A stretch of DNA of 64,000 nt from Lentzea cavernae (GCF_014653695.1 NZ_BNAR01000012.1:1-64000), one strand, 5' to 3'. Shown: positions 25,546 to 33,895, counted from the stretch's first letter. The notes: generated from the sequence alone by a model not told the origin. Program-made: numbers and translations.

Positions 25546-27795
25546 TCACATGAACATCGGGATCGGGTTCAGCTCGTCGTAAGTCGCCGGTCTTCTCACA
25601 CGGCCCAGTGCTACAGGAACGTCGTAGAGCCTCCCTTGAGCGAGCCTCGACCAGAAGTGCCGCATGCCCGGCACCACCACCTTCACGACGGGAAGTCCGA
25701 CGTGGGGCCGTGTCTGGTCGAGCACGAGGACCTCCATCCCGGCCGCCTCGATCCGGGTCTGCACGGACCTGACGTCCTCCCCGAGGTCGGGCTGGCGCGA
25801 GTAGTCGTGGTGCGGCGCGGCGGCGCCGCTGGGCGCGAGGTACGGCTGGTTCGCGATGGTGGCGTCGGCGAGCCAGCCGCGCAGGTCGACGTCGAGCGCG
25901 CGACGCCCGTTGTCGTCGAGGTCGATGATCGTGGGCATCACCTGGTTGAGCTCGGTGAGCGCCCTGCGCAGCGCGCACCGCGGGTCCAGGTGGGCGCCGA
26001 AGCCGAACATGATGTCCTCGTGCGGTCCGTCGACGCGGCGCGACACCGCGGCGAGCACGGGCACGCCGAGGTCGGCGGTCAGGTCCAGCACCCACAGCTC
26101 ACGGCCGAGGTCGGCGTAGACCTCGCGCATCTCGTCGACGAACGGGTCGCCCGCGGCGTCCAGGTCGACGGCGGGCACGACGCTGCGGTTGTACCACCAC
26201 AGCGCGATCGCGTCGCGTTCCACCAGCTCCAGCATGCCCTGCAGGGTGGCGTCCTCGATGCTGCTGCCCGCCGCGCACCCGTTGGAGTTGGCCACGATCG
26301 ACCGGGGCGCGGGGGCGCCGAAGTAGAGCGACGAGGTCGGCATCAGCCGGTGGCACTGGGCGGTCATCGACCACACCGGCGTCCAGTCGAGCACGCCGGT
26401 CTCGTCGAACGGCTCCGCGACGTGCTGGAACGCCGAGTGCGCCCCGTTCCACGCGGTGCGGTCCTCGAACTGGCGCGGGTGGTAGAGCTGGAACGTGTCG
26501 GGGTGCACCGCCTCGTCGCCGAGGGTGCGGAAGCTGCCCCGGATCCGCGCTTCGTCACCGTGGTAGCCGGCGCTGTAGCGCTCGAGCGCCTCGCACAGCG
26601 CGCCGACCTCGGCGTCGAGCGCCGTGACGCCCTTGCCGCCGTTCTCGCACCGCAGGGTCGACCGCAGTCCTTCGAACCCGCCGCCGTTCGCGGCGTGGTT
26701 CAGCCCGGAGCGGTAGGAGTGGAACGTGCTCGGGCCGCGCGAGTCGCGCCGGACGTCCTTGACGACGCCGGTGACGGGGCTGATCAGGTGGCCGTAGGTG
26801 TCGAGCACCTCGCCGGGCGTGGAGGACCGGTGGCCGCCGCCGTCGCGCGAGCGCTTGAGCCTCTGCCCGATCAGCACCGGCCGGTGGGCCTGCTGCCGCA
26901 CGATGTCCGGATCGCCGCAGTCAGGGCACTGCGGCAGCGCCCTGACCTGGTGGTGCGTGGTGCGCAGGGTGAGGCTGTCGCACGCCCACACCTCGCGCTG
27001 GCCGGGGTGGCGGTGGCCGGCCAGCCACTTCGTGGCCTCGAGCGCGGCGACCTCGACGGCCGTCGCGGTGACGGACGGCAGGTGCACGGCCGGCCGTGCC
27101 GCGGGACCGTTCTGCCCGCGGCGTGCCTGGACGTGCGCCTCGGCCGGGCGGTTGGCCGACAGGCGGGTCGCGAGACACCGCCAGCAGGCGCCGTCGCCCG
27201 GGGTGAAGACCGGCCCGACCCACACCTGGGTGCCGGTCGGCCTGGTGAGCAGCCACGGAGTGCCCGTGGCGCGGTGGGACTCGTCCACCTCCCGCAGGCC
27301 GGGAGCTAGGTAGTCGTCGCAGACCACGACGGTGAGAGCGGCACCCGGTTCGTCCTCGGCGCTGAGGACGAGCCCGGCGCGGCGCAGTGCTCCCGCCATG
27401 GCCCCGGTCGCAGCACCGCCCACGGCGACAAGCCGCACGCGTGCGGTGGTCGTGCTGGTGACGGCGCTGGTCGCGTCCAGTCCCGCCGCGTCCCAGTAGG
27501 CCAGTGCGGCCGCGCGGGTGGCGGGATCTCCGGTGTGGTCATCGGGTTCACGCGTGCAGAGGAGCCCCGCGGCCCCCAGCCGCGTCAGCACGCGTCCCAC
27601 GTGCTCGGTGGGCACGTGCTCGGGCATCTCACTGAGCAGTGCGGTGAGGTCCCTCGTGCCGTCGAGCAGGGGAGCGATCAGTTCCACGTGCGGCCCGCGC
27701 AGTGCCGTCACCCCGTTCTCGGCGAACAGGTAGACGGCCTCTCCCTGCACGATCTCGGTGCGCAGGTGGCGCTTGAACCCGATGCGTTCTCTCAC
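25546..27795 (-). CDS. Fused azoline cyclodehydratase (RRE + ThiF-like + YcaO)
   Basis: A 749-aa TOMM cyclodehydratase. Residues 1-80 form a winged-helix leader-recognition element. About 115-300 is an E1/ThiF-like domain with zinc pairs C204-x2-C207 and C290-x2-C293. About 330-749 is the YcaO domain, with ATP-site motifs EALCEALERYS and NGCAAGSSIEDATLQGMLELVERD and the C-terminal NPIPMFM (P-x-P tail needed for catalysis). Such proteins use ATP to turn Cys, Ser or Thr of a precursor peptide into thiazoline or oxazoline rings. The GTG start lies 18 bp after the stop of a small peptide gene. The domain set is full-length and intact. A YcaO enzyme inside a type II PKS cluster is not a normal part of such pathways. 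Confidence 0.9.
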   Translation of the reverse strand: MRERIGFKRHLRTEIVQGEAVYLFAENGVTALRGPHVELIAPLLDGTRDLTALLSEMPEHVPTEHVGRVLTRLGAAGLLCTREPDDHTGDPATRAAALAYWDAAGLDATSAVTSTTTARVRLVAVGGAATGAMAGALRRAGLVLSAEDEPGAALTVVVCDDYLAPGLREVDESHRATGTPWLLTRPTGTQVWVGPVFTPGDGACWRCLATRLSANRPAEAHVQARRGQNGPAARPAVHLPSVTATAVEVAALEATKWLAGHRHPGQREVWACDSLTLRTTHHQVRALPQCPDCGDPDIVRQQAHRPVLIGQRLKRSRDGGGHRSSTPGEVLDTYGHLISPVTGVVKDVRRDSRGPSTFHSYRSGLNHAANGGGFEGLRSTLRCENGGKGVTALDAEVGALCEALERYSAGYHGDEARIRGSFRTLGDEAVHPDTFQLYHPRQFEDRTAWNGAHSAFQHVAEPFDETGVLDWTPVWSMTAQCHRLMPTSSLYFGAPAPRSIVANSNGCAAGSSIEDATLQGMLELVERDAIALWWYNRSVVPAVDLDAAGDPFVDEMREVYADLGRELWVLDLTADLGVPVLAAVSRRVDGPHEDIMFGFGAHLDPRCALRRALTELNQVMPTIIDLDDNGRRALDVDLRGWLADATIANQPYLAPSGAAAPHHDYSRQPDLGEDVRSVQTRIEAAGMEVLVLDQTRPHVGLPVVKVVVPGMRHFWSRLAQGRLYDVPVALGRVRRPATYDELNPIPMFM

Positions 27796-27813
27796 GACCG
27801 GCTCCGTGTGGGC

Positions 27814-28002
27814 TCAGGCGGCCAGCGTCTGGTCCGCGTGGAACCACGTCCACGGCGGCAGGCCACATCCGCTGAAGAAGGCGAACGTGTTGTCGCCGGT
27901 GTTCGTGGGACGGTCGAACTCGTAGATCGAGAGCACGGCGTCGTCCCCGTCGGGCGACGTCGAGGGTGAAGGTAACAACTCGAGCGTGCGGTGTGCGGAC
28001 AT
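27814..28002 (-). CDS. Candidate TOMM precursor peptide
   Basis: A 62-residue ORF, ATG 28002, directly before the cyclodehydratase. The N-terminal half is acidic and leader-like (SPDGDDAVLSIYEFDRP); the C-terminal half is rich in Phe/Trp and holds the modifiable residues in NTFAFFSGCGLPPWTW and a final ADQTLAA. There is only one Cys, in S-G-C-G, with Ser and Thr nearby, so few azoles could form. A longer frame (to 28113) exists, but its upstream part is Asn/Ser-rich and less convincing. Being small, immediately upstream and divergent from the SARP gene makes it the best substrate candidate. No homologue is recognised. Confidence 0.55.
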   Translation of the reverse strand: MSAHRTLELLPSPSTSPDGDDAVLSIYEFDRPTNTGDNTFAFFSGCGLPPWTWFHADQTLAA

Positions 28003-28227
28003 TTTTGGCCCCCAAGCGTTTGAACCTCGGTTTTCGGTGGTAGCCCAATGGTTCTGCGAACTGGGGAAAACTCGGTAGTTACTCGTTAATGTGCATGCAT
28101 GTGAAGTTCTCATGCCCGTCGCGGGCTGACTTCATCCGCGTTCGGTGGTGCAGACACTGCCCTTTCCCGCCCCCGTGCGGTGAACTTGTCCATGAGTTCA
28201 CAGCACGATCGCGGAGGAGGGACGACG
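28003..28227. promoter_or_regulatory. Divergent promoter region of TOMM operon and SARP gene
   Basis: A comparatively AT-rich 225-bp region. It contains TCGGTAG (28072) and TCGTTAA (28083), an 11-bp-spaced heptamer pair that could be a weak SARP site, and an inverted repeat TGAACT-N8-AGTTCA (28181-28200) 27 bp before the SARP start codon. GGAGGAGG at about 28213-28220 is the SARP ribosome-binding site. Shared control of the peptide operon and the activator is likely from the geometry. Confidence 0.5.
28181..28200. promoter_or_regulatory. Inverted repeat upstream of SARP gene (candidate operator)
   Basis: TGAACT and AGTTCA are perfect 6-bp arms separated by 8 bp, just before the SARP ribosome-binding site. 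The position fits a repressor or autoregulatory site. Confidence 0.4.
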
Positions 28228-29037
28228 ATGCAGATCAAGGTCCTCGGTCTGGTGGAGGCCACGGTCAACGGCCGGTCGGTCGTTCCGTCCGCGGCCAAGC
28301 CGCGTCAGATCCTGGCGCTGCTCGCGCTGAACGCGGGACAGGTCGTGCAGGTCCCGACCCTCGTCGAGGAGCTGTGGGACGACCGCCCGCCGCGCAGCGC
28401 ACGCACCACGTTGCAGACCTACATCTTGCAGCTGCGCCGGCTGATCGGTGACGCGCTGGCCGCGTCCGACGCGTCCGAGGCGAAGGAAGTGCTGGTCACC
28501 CGCTACGGCGGTTACCTGCTCGACGTGCCGGAGACGGCCGTCGACGTCTACGAGTTCGAACGGCTCGTCCAGTCCGGTCAGCACGCCTACGAGGCCGAGG
28601 ACTTCGCGGCCGCGTCGAGGCTGCTGGGGGCGGCGCTGGAGATCTGGCGCGGCCCCGCCGTGGTCGACGTGCGGCCCGGCATGCCGCTCGGCCTCGAGGC
28701 GGTCCGGCTCGAGGAGGCACGGCTCAGCGCGCTGGAGATCCGCATCGACGCGGATCTGCGGATGGGCAAGCACAAGGGGCTGCTGAGCGAGCTCGCCGTG
28801 CTCACCGTCAAGCACCCGATGAACGAGCACCTGTGCGCGCAGTACATGATCTCGCTCTTCCGGGCGGGCAGGCAGTGGCAGGCGCTGGACGCCTTCAAGG
28901 GGCTGCGGCACACGCTCGTCGAGGAGCTCGGGGTGGAGCCGTCGACGCGGCTGCAGCAGCTGCAGCACGCCATCCTGACCTCGGACCCGCGGCTGGACCG
29001 CGAGGAAACCCGTCAGCTGCAAGGACTTCTGGCATAG
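28228..29037 (+). CDS. SARP-family transcriptional activator
   Basis: A 269-aa regulator. An OmpR-type winged helix at residues 1-95 (MQIKVLGLVEATVNGRSVVPSAAKPRQILALLALN, then RSARTTLQTYILQLRRLIG) is followed by the BTAD domain (about 100-250, with AYEAEDFAAASRLLGAALEIWRG and ARLSALEIRIDADLRMG). The size is that of small SARPs such as ActII-ORF4 and RedD, which bind 11-bp-spaced heptamers and turn on antibiotic operons. ATG 28228 has a strong GGAGGAGG; the in-frame GTG at 28180 would read through the inverted repeat and is rejected. It is probably the pathway-specific switch. Confidence 0.93.
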   Translation: MQIKVLGLVEATVNGRSVVPSAAKPRQILALLALNAGQVVQVPTLVEELWDDRPPRSARTTLQTYILQLRRLIGDALAASDASEAKEVLVTRYGGYLLDVPETAVDVYEFERLVQSGQHAYEAEDFAAASRLLGAALEIWRGPAVVDVRPGMPLGLEAVRLEEARLSALEIRIDADLRMGKHKGLLSELAVLTVKHPMNEHLCAQYMISLFRAGRQWQALDAFKGLRHTLVEELGVEPSTRLQQLQHAILTSDPRLDREETRQLQGLLA

Positions 29038-29051
29038 AAGTGCGCTTCGAG

Positions 29052-29080
29052 CGGCTCCCGTCACACTGTGACGGGAGCCG
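29052..29080 (+). terminator. Intrinsic terminator after SARP gene
   Basis: A 14-bp inverted repeat (CGGCTCCCGTCACA and complement) is followed by TTTTTCG. It is the clearest rho-independent terminator in the window and separates the SARP gene from the PKS operon. Confidence 0.9.
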
Positions 29081-29194
29081 TTTTTCGTTCTGCCACAAGG
29101 CATTCGTCAAGGCGACCTCCAGCGGATTACCAGCTCGCGCTGGCAACCTCACAGGTGGGGCGCGCGAAACGCCCGGTGAGGAAAGGAAAAGGCC

Positions 29195-29446
29195 GTGAGC
29201 GAACTGACCATCGAAGGTCTCAAGGACATTCTCAGCGAGGCCGCCGGCGAGGACGACTCGTTCCAGGCCGGGCGGAACATCCTCGACACCCCGTTCATCG
29301 AGCTGGGCTTCGACTCGCTGGCGCTGCTCGAGACGGTGTCGTTGATCAAGCGGAAGTACGGCGTCGCCGTGGCGGACGACGAGCTGGCGGTCATCGAGAC
29401 GCCGCGCGCGTTGCTGGCCAAGGTGAACGGCGTGCTCGCGGCCTGA
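29195..29446 (+). CDS. Acyl carrier protein of type II PKS
   Basis: An 83-aa ACP. The phosphopantetheine-attachment motif L-G-F-D-S-L is at about residues 37-42. The flanking helices (TIEGLKDILSEAAG and SLIKRKYGVAVADDEL) are as in type II PKS carriers. The GTG start follows GGAAAGG. In most type II clusters the order is KS-CLF-ACP; here the ACP opens the operon and KS/CLF lie 2 kb downstream. It carries the growing chain between KS/CLF, KR and the cyclases. Confidence 0.95.
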   Translation: MSELTIEGLKDILSEAAGEDDSFQAGRNILDTPFIELGFDSLALLETVSLIKRKYGVAVADDELAVIETPRALLAKVNGVLAA

Positions 29447-29483
29447 GCCGCCGAGCCCAGAACAGACGAGATGGAGACGGGAC

Positions 29484-30419
29484 ATGACGCACACCACCAC
29501 GCACACGGTCATGATCGGTGCTCCCGCCAAGGTGGTGTACGACCTGATCGCGGACGTGACCACCTGGCCGTACACCTTCGGGCCCACGGTGAACGCCGAG
29601 GTGTTCGAAAGCGACGGCTCGACCGAGCGCCTGCGGTTGCACGCGTTCGCGAACGGTGACGTGCGCACGTGGACGTCTCGTCGCGAGCTCGACCCGGCGA
29701 ACCTGCACGTCAAGTTCCAGCAGGAGCGTTCGGCCGCGCCGGTGAAGACGATGGGCGGTGAATGGCGGATCGTCCCGATCGCCGACTCGGCGACCCGGGT
29801 CGATCTGCTCCACCACTTCACCGCCGCCCAGCCGGAGGCGGTCGACCTCATCCTGAACGCGGTCAACAACAACAGCGACGCCGAACTGGCCGCGCTCAAG
29901 CGCGCGGCCGAGTACGGCGACGACTACGACAAGCTGGTGCTGAAGTTCTCCGACAGCATCACGATCCACGCGAGCCGCAAGGACGTGTACGAGTTCCTCT
30001 ACCGGTCGGACCTGTGGCCGCAGCGCCTGCCGCACGTGGCCCGGCTGGACCTGACGGAAGCGGTCACCGGCGTGCAGTCCATGGAGATGGACACGCGCAG
30101 CCCGGACGGGTCGATCCACACCACGCACTCGGTGCGGGTCTGCACCCCGTACGACGGCATCGTCTACAAGCAGACGCGCACACCGCCGATCATGGCGGCG
30201 CACGTCGGCCGGTGGACGTTCACCGACATCGGCGACGGCATCGAGGCCGGCATCCAGGCGACCTCGCACCACACGGTCGTCATCCGGCCCGAGGTCGTGA
30301 CCGACGTGCTGGGGCCCGACGGGACGATCGAGCGCGCTCGCGAGCTCATTCGCCACGCACTGGGCACCAACAGCCTCACGACTCTCCGGCACGCCAAGGA
30401 ATTCGCCGAGAACGGGTGA
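29484..30419 (+). CDS. Didomain aromatase/cyclase (ActVII-like)
   Basis: A 311-aa protein of two START/Bet v1-like halves (about 5-150 and 155-305). The first begins THTVMIGAPAKVVYDLIADVTTWP and the second DSITIHASRKDVYEFLYRSDLWP, each with the W-P motif of polyketide aromatase/cyclases. Didomain enzymes (ActVII, GrhQ-like) dehydrate and aromatise the first ring of C-9-reduced polyketides, which agrees with the ActIII-type reductase at 18086. The length is typical. It lies 37 bp after the ACP gene. Confidence 0.93.
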   Translation: MTHTTTHTVMIGAPAKVVYDLIADVTTWPYTFGPTVNAEVFESDGSTERLRLHAFANGDVRTWTSRRELDPANLHVKFQQERSAAPVKTMGGEWRIVPIADSATRVDLLHHFTAAQPEAVDLILNAVNNNSDAELAALKRAAEYGDDYDKLVLKFSDSITIHASRKDVYEFLYRSDLWPQRLPHVARLDLTEAVTGVQSMEMDTRSPDGSIHTTHSVRVCTPYDGIVYKQTRTPPIMAAHVGRWTFTDIGDGIEAGIQATSHHTVVIRPEVVTDVLGPDGTIERARELIRHALGTNSLTTLRHAKEFAENG

Positions 30420-30428
30420 GGTGACGCG

Positions 30429-30614
30429 ATGGGGCTGGGCGGCGCGGACCTGCTCACCGCGGCTGCACGCGCTGCAAGCCGCAACGGGCTCCACGTGGTG
30501 TCGATGTACCTGGAGAGGGCAGCGGCCGAGCACAGGCTCAAGGGATGTCCGTCACCGGTGGCGCCCTGCGCCCAGGAGATCGAGGCCTCCCGAGTACTGC
30601 TGTCGGGATTCTAG
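30429..30614 (+). CDS. Small protein of unknown function in the PKS operon
   Basis: A 61-aa ORF with GAGGTGAC before ATG. The sequence is mostly helical in appearance (GADLLTAAARAASRNGLHVVSMYLERAAAEHRLKG) and ends with EIEASRVLLSGF; it has two Cys (CPSPVAPC). The stop is followed without any gap by the next GTG. Its tight fit between the aromatase and the citramalate-synthase-like gene supports a real gene. I do not recognise a family. It could be a small subunit of the following enzyme. Confidence 0.6.
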   Translation: MGLGGADLLTAAARAASRNGLHVVSMYLERAAAEHRLKGCPSPVAPCAQEIEASRVLLSGF

Positions 30615-31355
30615 GTGGAGCTCTACGACATCTCGTTGCGCCGCACCGGTCTGTCCATCTCGGACAGGCTGGTCGCGGTCCGGCGCCTCGACGCGCTCGG
30701 TGTCGCGTTCGTCGACGGAGGCAGGCCTGGACGGTGGCCCCGTCCCGGGACCTTCTACCGCAGAGCGGCGTCCGAGCTCTCGTTGCGCGCCGCCACCCTC
30801 ATCGCTTCCGGTGGTGCGGAGGACCTCGCCGCACTGCTCGCCGCGGAAACCCCCGCGGTGGCCGTGGTTGTACAAGGGCACGGTCTCCCGGACACCTTCA
30901 CCGGTGTCCGGGAGGCCGTGCGCCAACTCGTGCGCGCCGAACGGCGAGTGATCGTCGAGGCGCGGGACTTCTTCGACGGCTGGCTGGCCGACCCCGAGCA
31001 CGCGCTCGAGGTCGTGCTGACGGCCGCGGAGGCTGGGGCGGAAACCGTGTTGCTGCACGACACAGCGGGTTCGTTGTGGCCCGACCAGATCGGCGAGATC
31101 GTCGAGGTGGTCGCGGAAACCGGTGTGCCGCTTGGTTTTGGTTGTCACGACGCCGGCGCTTCGGCGGCGAAGCAGCTGTTCGCCGTGGATGCGGGGGCGG
31201 GACTCGTGCAGGGGTCCTACGCCGTCGTTCAAGGTGGCCTCGATCGGGCCGTCCCACCATCGGTTCATCCGGCAGAAACAGGTGTCGCTCCCGTGCCCTG
31301 TCCGAGATTGGAGCAGACCGTGTCCGCACAGAAGGCGAATGGAGGTGTCCGATGA
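30615..31355 (+). CDS. Degenerate citramalate/isopropylmalate synthase-like TIM-barrel protein
   Basis: A 246-aa protein matching only the catalytic barrel of the HMGL-like family (normal enzymes are about 500 aa with a regulatory domain). The start YDISLRRTGLSISDRLVAVRRLDALGVAFVDGG follows the citramalate synthase pattern, but the metal-binding L-R-D-G is L-R-R-T and the metal motif H-x-H-N-D is G-C-H-D. One Asp and one His ligand are therefore lost. The end LVQGSYAVVQGG resembles the V-Q-G-T-x-N-G motif. Condensing acetyl-CoA with a ketoacid by the normal mechanism is doubtful; starter-unit supply or a non-catalytic role are possible. GTG start; it overlaps KS by ATGA. Confidence 0.75.
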   Translation: MELYDISLRRTGLSISDRLVAVRRLDALGVAFVDGGRPGRWPRPGTFYRRAASELSLRAATLIASGGAEDLAALLAAETPAVAVVVQGHGLPDTFTGVREAVRQLVRAERRVIVEARDFFDGWLADPEHALEVVLTAAEAGAETVLLHDTAGSLWPDQIGEIVEVVAETGVPLGFGCHDAGASAAKQLFAVDAGAGLVQGSYAVVQGGLDRAVPPSVHPAETGVAPVPCPRLEQTVSAQKANGGVR

Positions 31356-32620
31356 GTCGTCGCGCCGTCATCACCGGGGTGGGCGTGGTCGCACCTGGTG
31401 GAATCGGAACGAAGGCGTATTGGAATCTGCTGTCCGAAGGGCGTACGGCGACTCGCATCATCACGCACTTCGACGCGTCTCCGTACCGCTCCCGCATGGC
31501 GGGGGAAGCAGACTTCGATCCGGTTCGCGAAGGCCTCACACCGCAGGAGATCCGCAGGCTCGACCGGGCCGCGCAGTTCGCGGTCGTCGCGGGCCGTGAG
31601 GCGATGTCCGACTCCGGCATCGAGTTCGACCAGCTCGACCCCGGCCGCATCGGTGTCTCGCTCGGCACCGCGGTCGGCTGCACGACCTCGCTGGAGCGCG
31701 AGTTCATCGTCGGCTCCGACCGGGGCAAGTACTGGGAGGTCGACCAGTCCTACGCCGTCCCGCACCTCTACGACTACTTCACGCCGTCCTCGATGGCGAC
31801 GGAGCTGGCGTGGACGGTCGGCGCGGAAGGCCCGGTCTCCGTGGTCTCCACGGGCTGCACCTCCGGCCTCGACTCGGTCGGGTACGCGGCCGAGCTGATC
31901 ATGGAGGGCTCCGCGGACGTCGTCGTCACCGGCGGCACCGAGGCCCCGCTCTCCCCGATCACGGTGGTGTGCTTCGACGTCATCCGCGCGTCGAGCACCC
32001 GCAACGACGACCCCACCACCGCGTGCCGTCCGTTCGACAAGACCCGCGACGGCCTGGTGCTGGGCGAGGGTTGCGCGATCATCGTGCTCGAGGAGCTGGA
32101 GCACGCCCGCGCCCGCGGTGCGCACATCTACGGTGAGGTCGCCGGCTTCGCCTCGCGGTGCAACGCCTACCACATGACGGGCCTGCACCCCGAGGGCATC
32201 GAGATGTCCGACGCCATCAACATCGCGCTGAAGCAGGCGCGGGCGGACGCCACGGACGTCGGGTACATCAACGCGCACGGGTCGGGCACCAAGCAGAACG
32301 ACCTGCACGAGACGGCGGCGTTCAAGCGTTCGCTGGGCGCGCACGCGTACAAGACCCCGGTCTCCGGCTTCAAGTCGATGATCGGGCACTCGCTCGGCGC
32401 GATCGGATCGCTCGAGATCGTCGGCTCGTTGCTGGCGTTCGAGCAGGACCTCATCCCGCCGACGGCGAACCTGCACGAGCAGGACCCCGAGTGCGACCTC
32501 GACTACACACCCCTGGTCGCACGCGAGAAGAAAGTCGACACGGTCCTCACCGTGGGCAGTGGTTTCGGTGGATTCCAGAGCGCCATGGTGCTCAAGAAGG
32601 TGGAAGGGGCGGGCCGGTGA
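31352..32620 (+). CDS. Type II PKS ketosynthase alpha (KS)
   Basis: A 422-aa beta-ketoacyl synthase. The catalytic Cys is in VSTGCTSGLDSVG (about residue 168), and the His residues are in NAHGSGTKQND and GHSLGAIGSL. The N-terminus RRAVITGVGVVAPGG is typical of KS-alpha. It condenses malonyl units on the ACP as a heterodimer with CLF. GGAGG precedes ATG 31352. The start overlaps the previous stop and the end overlaps the CLF start by GTGA, the classical translational coupling of KS and CLF. Confidence 0.97.
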   Translation: MSRRAVITGVGVVAPGGIGTKAYWNLLSEGRTATRIITHFDASPYRSRMAGEADFDPVREGLTPQEIRRLDRAAQFAVVAGREAMSDSGIEFDQLDPGRIGVSLGTAVGCTTSLEREFIVGSDRGKYWEVDQSYAVPHLYDYFTPSSMATELAWTVGAEGPVSVVSTGCTSGLDSVGYAAELIMEGSADVVVTGGTEAPLSPITVVCFDVIRASSTRNDDPTTACRPFDKTRDGLVLGEGCAIIVLEELEHARARGAHIYGEVAGFASRCNAYHMTGLHPEGIEMSDAINIALKQARADATDVGYINAHGSGTKQNDLHETAAFKRSLGAHAYKTPVSGFKSMIGHSLGAIGSLEIVGSLLAFEQDLIPPTANLHEQDPECDLDYTPLVAREKKVDTVLTVGSGFGGFQSAMVLKKVEGAGR

Positions 32621-33831
32621 CTCGGGCGGTGGTGACGGGAATCGGCATTGCTTCGCCGAACGGGCTGGGGCCGACCGCGTACTGGCGGGCGACCCTGCAG
32701 GGGGAGACGGCGATCAAGCCGATCACCCGGTTCGACAGCGCCAACTACTGGGCGAAGATCGCCGGTGAGGTGCCGGGCTTCGAGGCAGGCCGGCACCTGC
32801 AGGGCCGGCTGCTGCCGCAGACGGACCACATGACGCGGTTGACGCTGGTGGGCACCGACTGGGCGTTGCGCGGCGCCGGTGTGCAGCCCAACGACATCCC
32901 GGACACCGACATCGCGGTCATCACCGCGGCGACGGCGGGCGGGTACGAGTTCGGTCAGCGCGAGCTGCAGAAGCTGTGGCACCAGGGCCCCGAGTACGTC
33001 TCGGCGTACCAGTCGTTCGCGTGGTTCTACGCGGTCAACACGGGCCAGATCTCCATCCGCCACGGCACACGCGGTCCCGGCGCGGTGGTGGTGTCCGAGC
33101 AGGCCGGTGGCATCGACTCCATCGGCCACGCTCGCCGCCAGCTGCGCAAGGGCGTCCAGCTCGCGCTGACCGGCGGCATGGACTCGTCCCTGTGCCCGTG
33201 GGCGTGGGTGGCCCACCAGGCGTCGGGCCGCCTGTCCCGCAACAACAACCCGAGGCGCGCCTACCTGCCCTTCGACCGCGACGCCTCCGGGTACGTCGCG
33301 GGCGAGGGCGGCGCGATCATGGTGCTCGAGACGCCGGAGTCGGCGTCCGAGCGTCCGGGAACGCGCATCTACGGTGAGATCGTCGGGTACGCCTCGACGT
33401 TCGACTCGCGGATGCCCTCGCGGGAGCCGGGCCTGAAGCGGGCGGCGGAACTCGCGTTGCGCGACGCCGGCATGGACGCCTCGGAGATCGACGTGGTGTT
33501 CGCCGACGCGGCGGGCATCCCCGAGCTCGACAAGGCCGAGGCCGAGGCGATCAAGGGGATCTTCGGGCCGTACGGCGTGCCGGTGACGGCCCCGAAGACC
33601 ATGACGGGCCGCCTCTTCGCCGGTGGCGGGTCCCTGGACGTGGCGTCGGCGATCCTCTCCATCTACTGGAGCGCGATCCCGCCGACCGTCAACGTCGAGA
33701 ACCCCGTGCCGGAGTACGAGCTCGACCTCGTGATGAACGAGGCGCGGCACGGCAAGATCAAGGCCGCGCTGGTGCTCGGCCGCGGCAAGGGCGGCTTCAA
33801 CTCCGCCATGGTGGTTCGCGAGTACAGGTGA
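32617..33831 (+). CDS. Type II PKS chain length factor (KS-beta)
   Basis: A 404-aa protein homologous to KS with the active Cys replaced by Gln in VVSEQAGGIDS (about residue 163), the hallmark of CLF. The conserved N-terminus RAVVTGIGIASPNG and the late GRLFAGGGSLD are visible. CLF sets chain length together with KS; I cannot infer the length without aligning the tunnel residues. A 16-bp hairpin follows before the AT gene. Confidence 0.96.
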   Translation: MTRAVVTGIGIASPNGLGPTAYWRATLQGETAIKPITRFDSANYWAKIAGEVPGFEAGRHLQGRLLPQTDHMTRLTLVGTDWALRGAGVQPNDIPDTDIAVITAATAGGYEFGQRELQKLWHQGPEYVSAYQSFAWFYAVNTGQISIRHGTRGPGAVVVSEQAGGIDSIGHARRQLRKGVQLALTGGMDSSLCPWAWVAHQASGRLSRNNNPRRAYLPFDRDASGYVAGEGGAIMVLETPESASERPGTRIYGEIVGYASTFDSRMPSREPGLKRAAELALRDAGMDASEIDVVFADAAGIPELDKAEAEAIKGIFGPYGVPVTAPKTMTGRLFAGGGSLDVASAILSIYWSAIPPTVNVENPVPEYELDLVMNEARHGKIKAALVLGRGKGGFNSAMVVREYR

Positions 33832-33839
33832 TGTCGTGC

Positions 33840-33876
33840 CTCGAGGCCGTGAAGGTGTCCCCTTCACGGCCTCGAG
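33840..33876 (+). terminator. Hairpin between CLF and AT
   Basis: A perfect 16-bp stem (CTCGAGGCCGTGAAGG and complement) with a 5-nt loop and a short T-run (GTTT) after it. It ends 19 bp before the AT start, so it may attenuate transcription into the AT gene or stabilise the mRNA end. Confidence 0.7.
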
Positions 33877-33895
33877 CCGTTTCTGGAGGCGTGTT

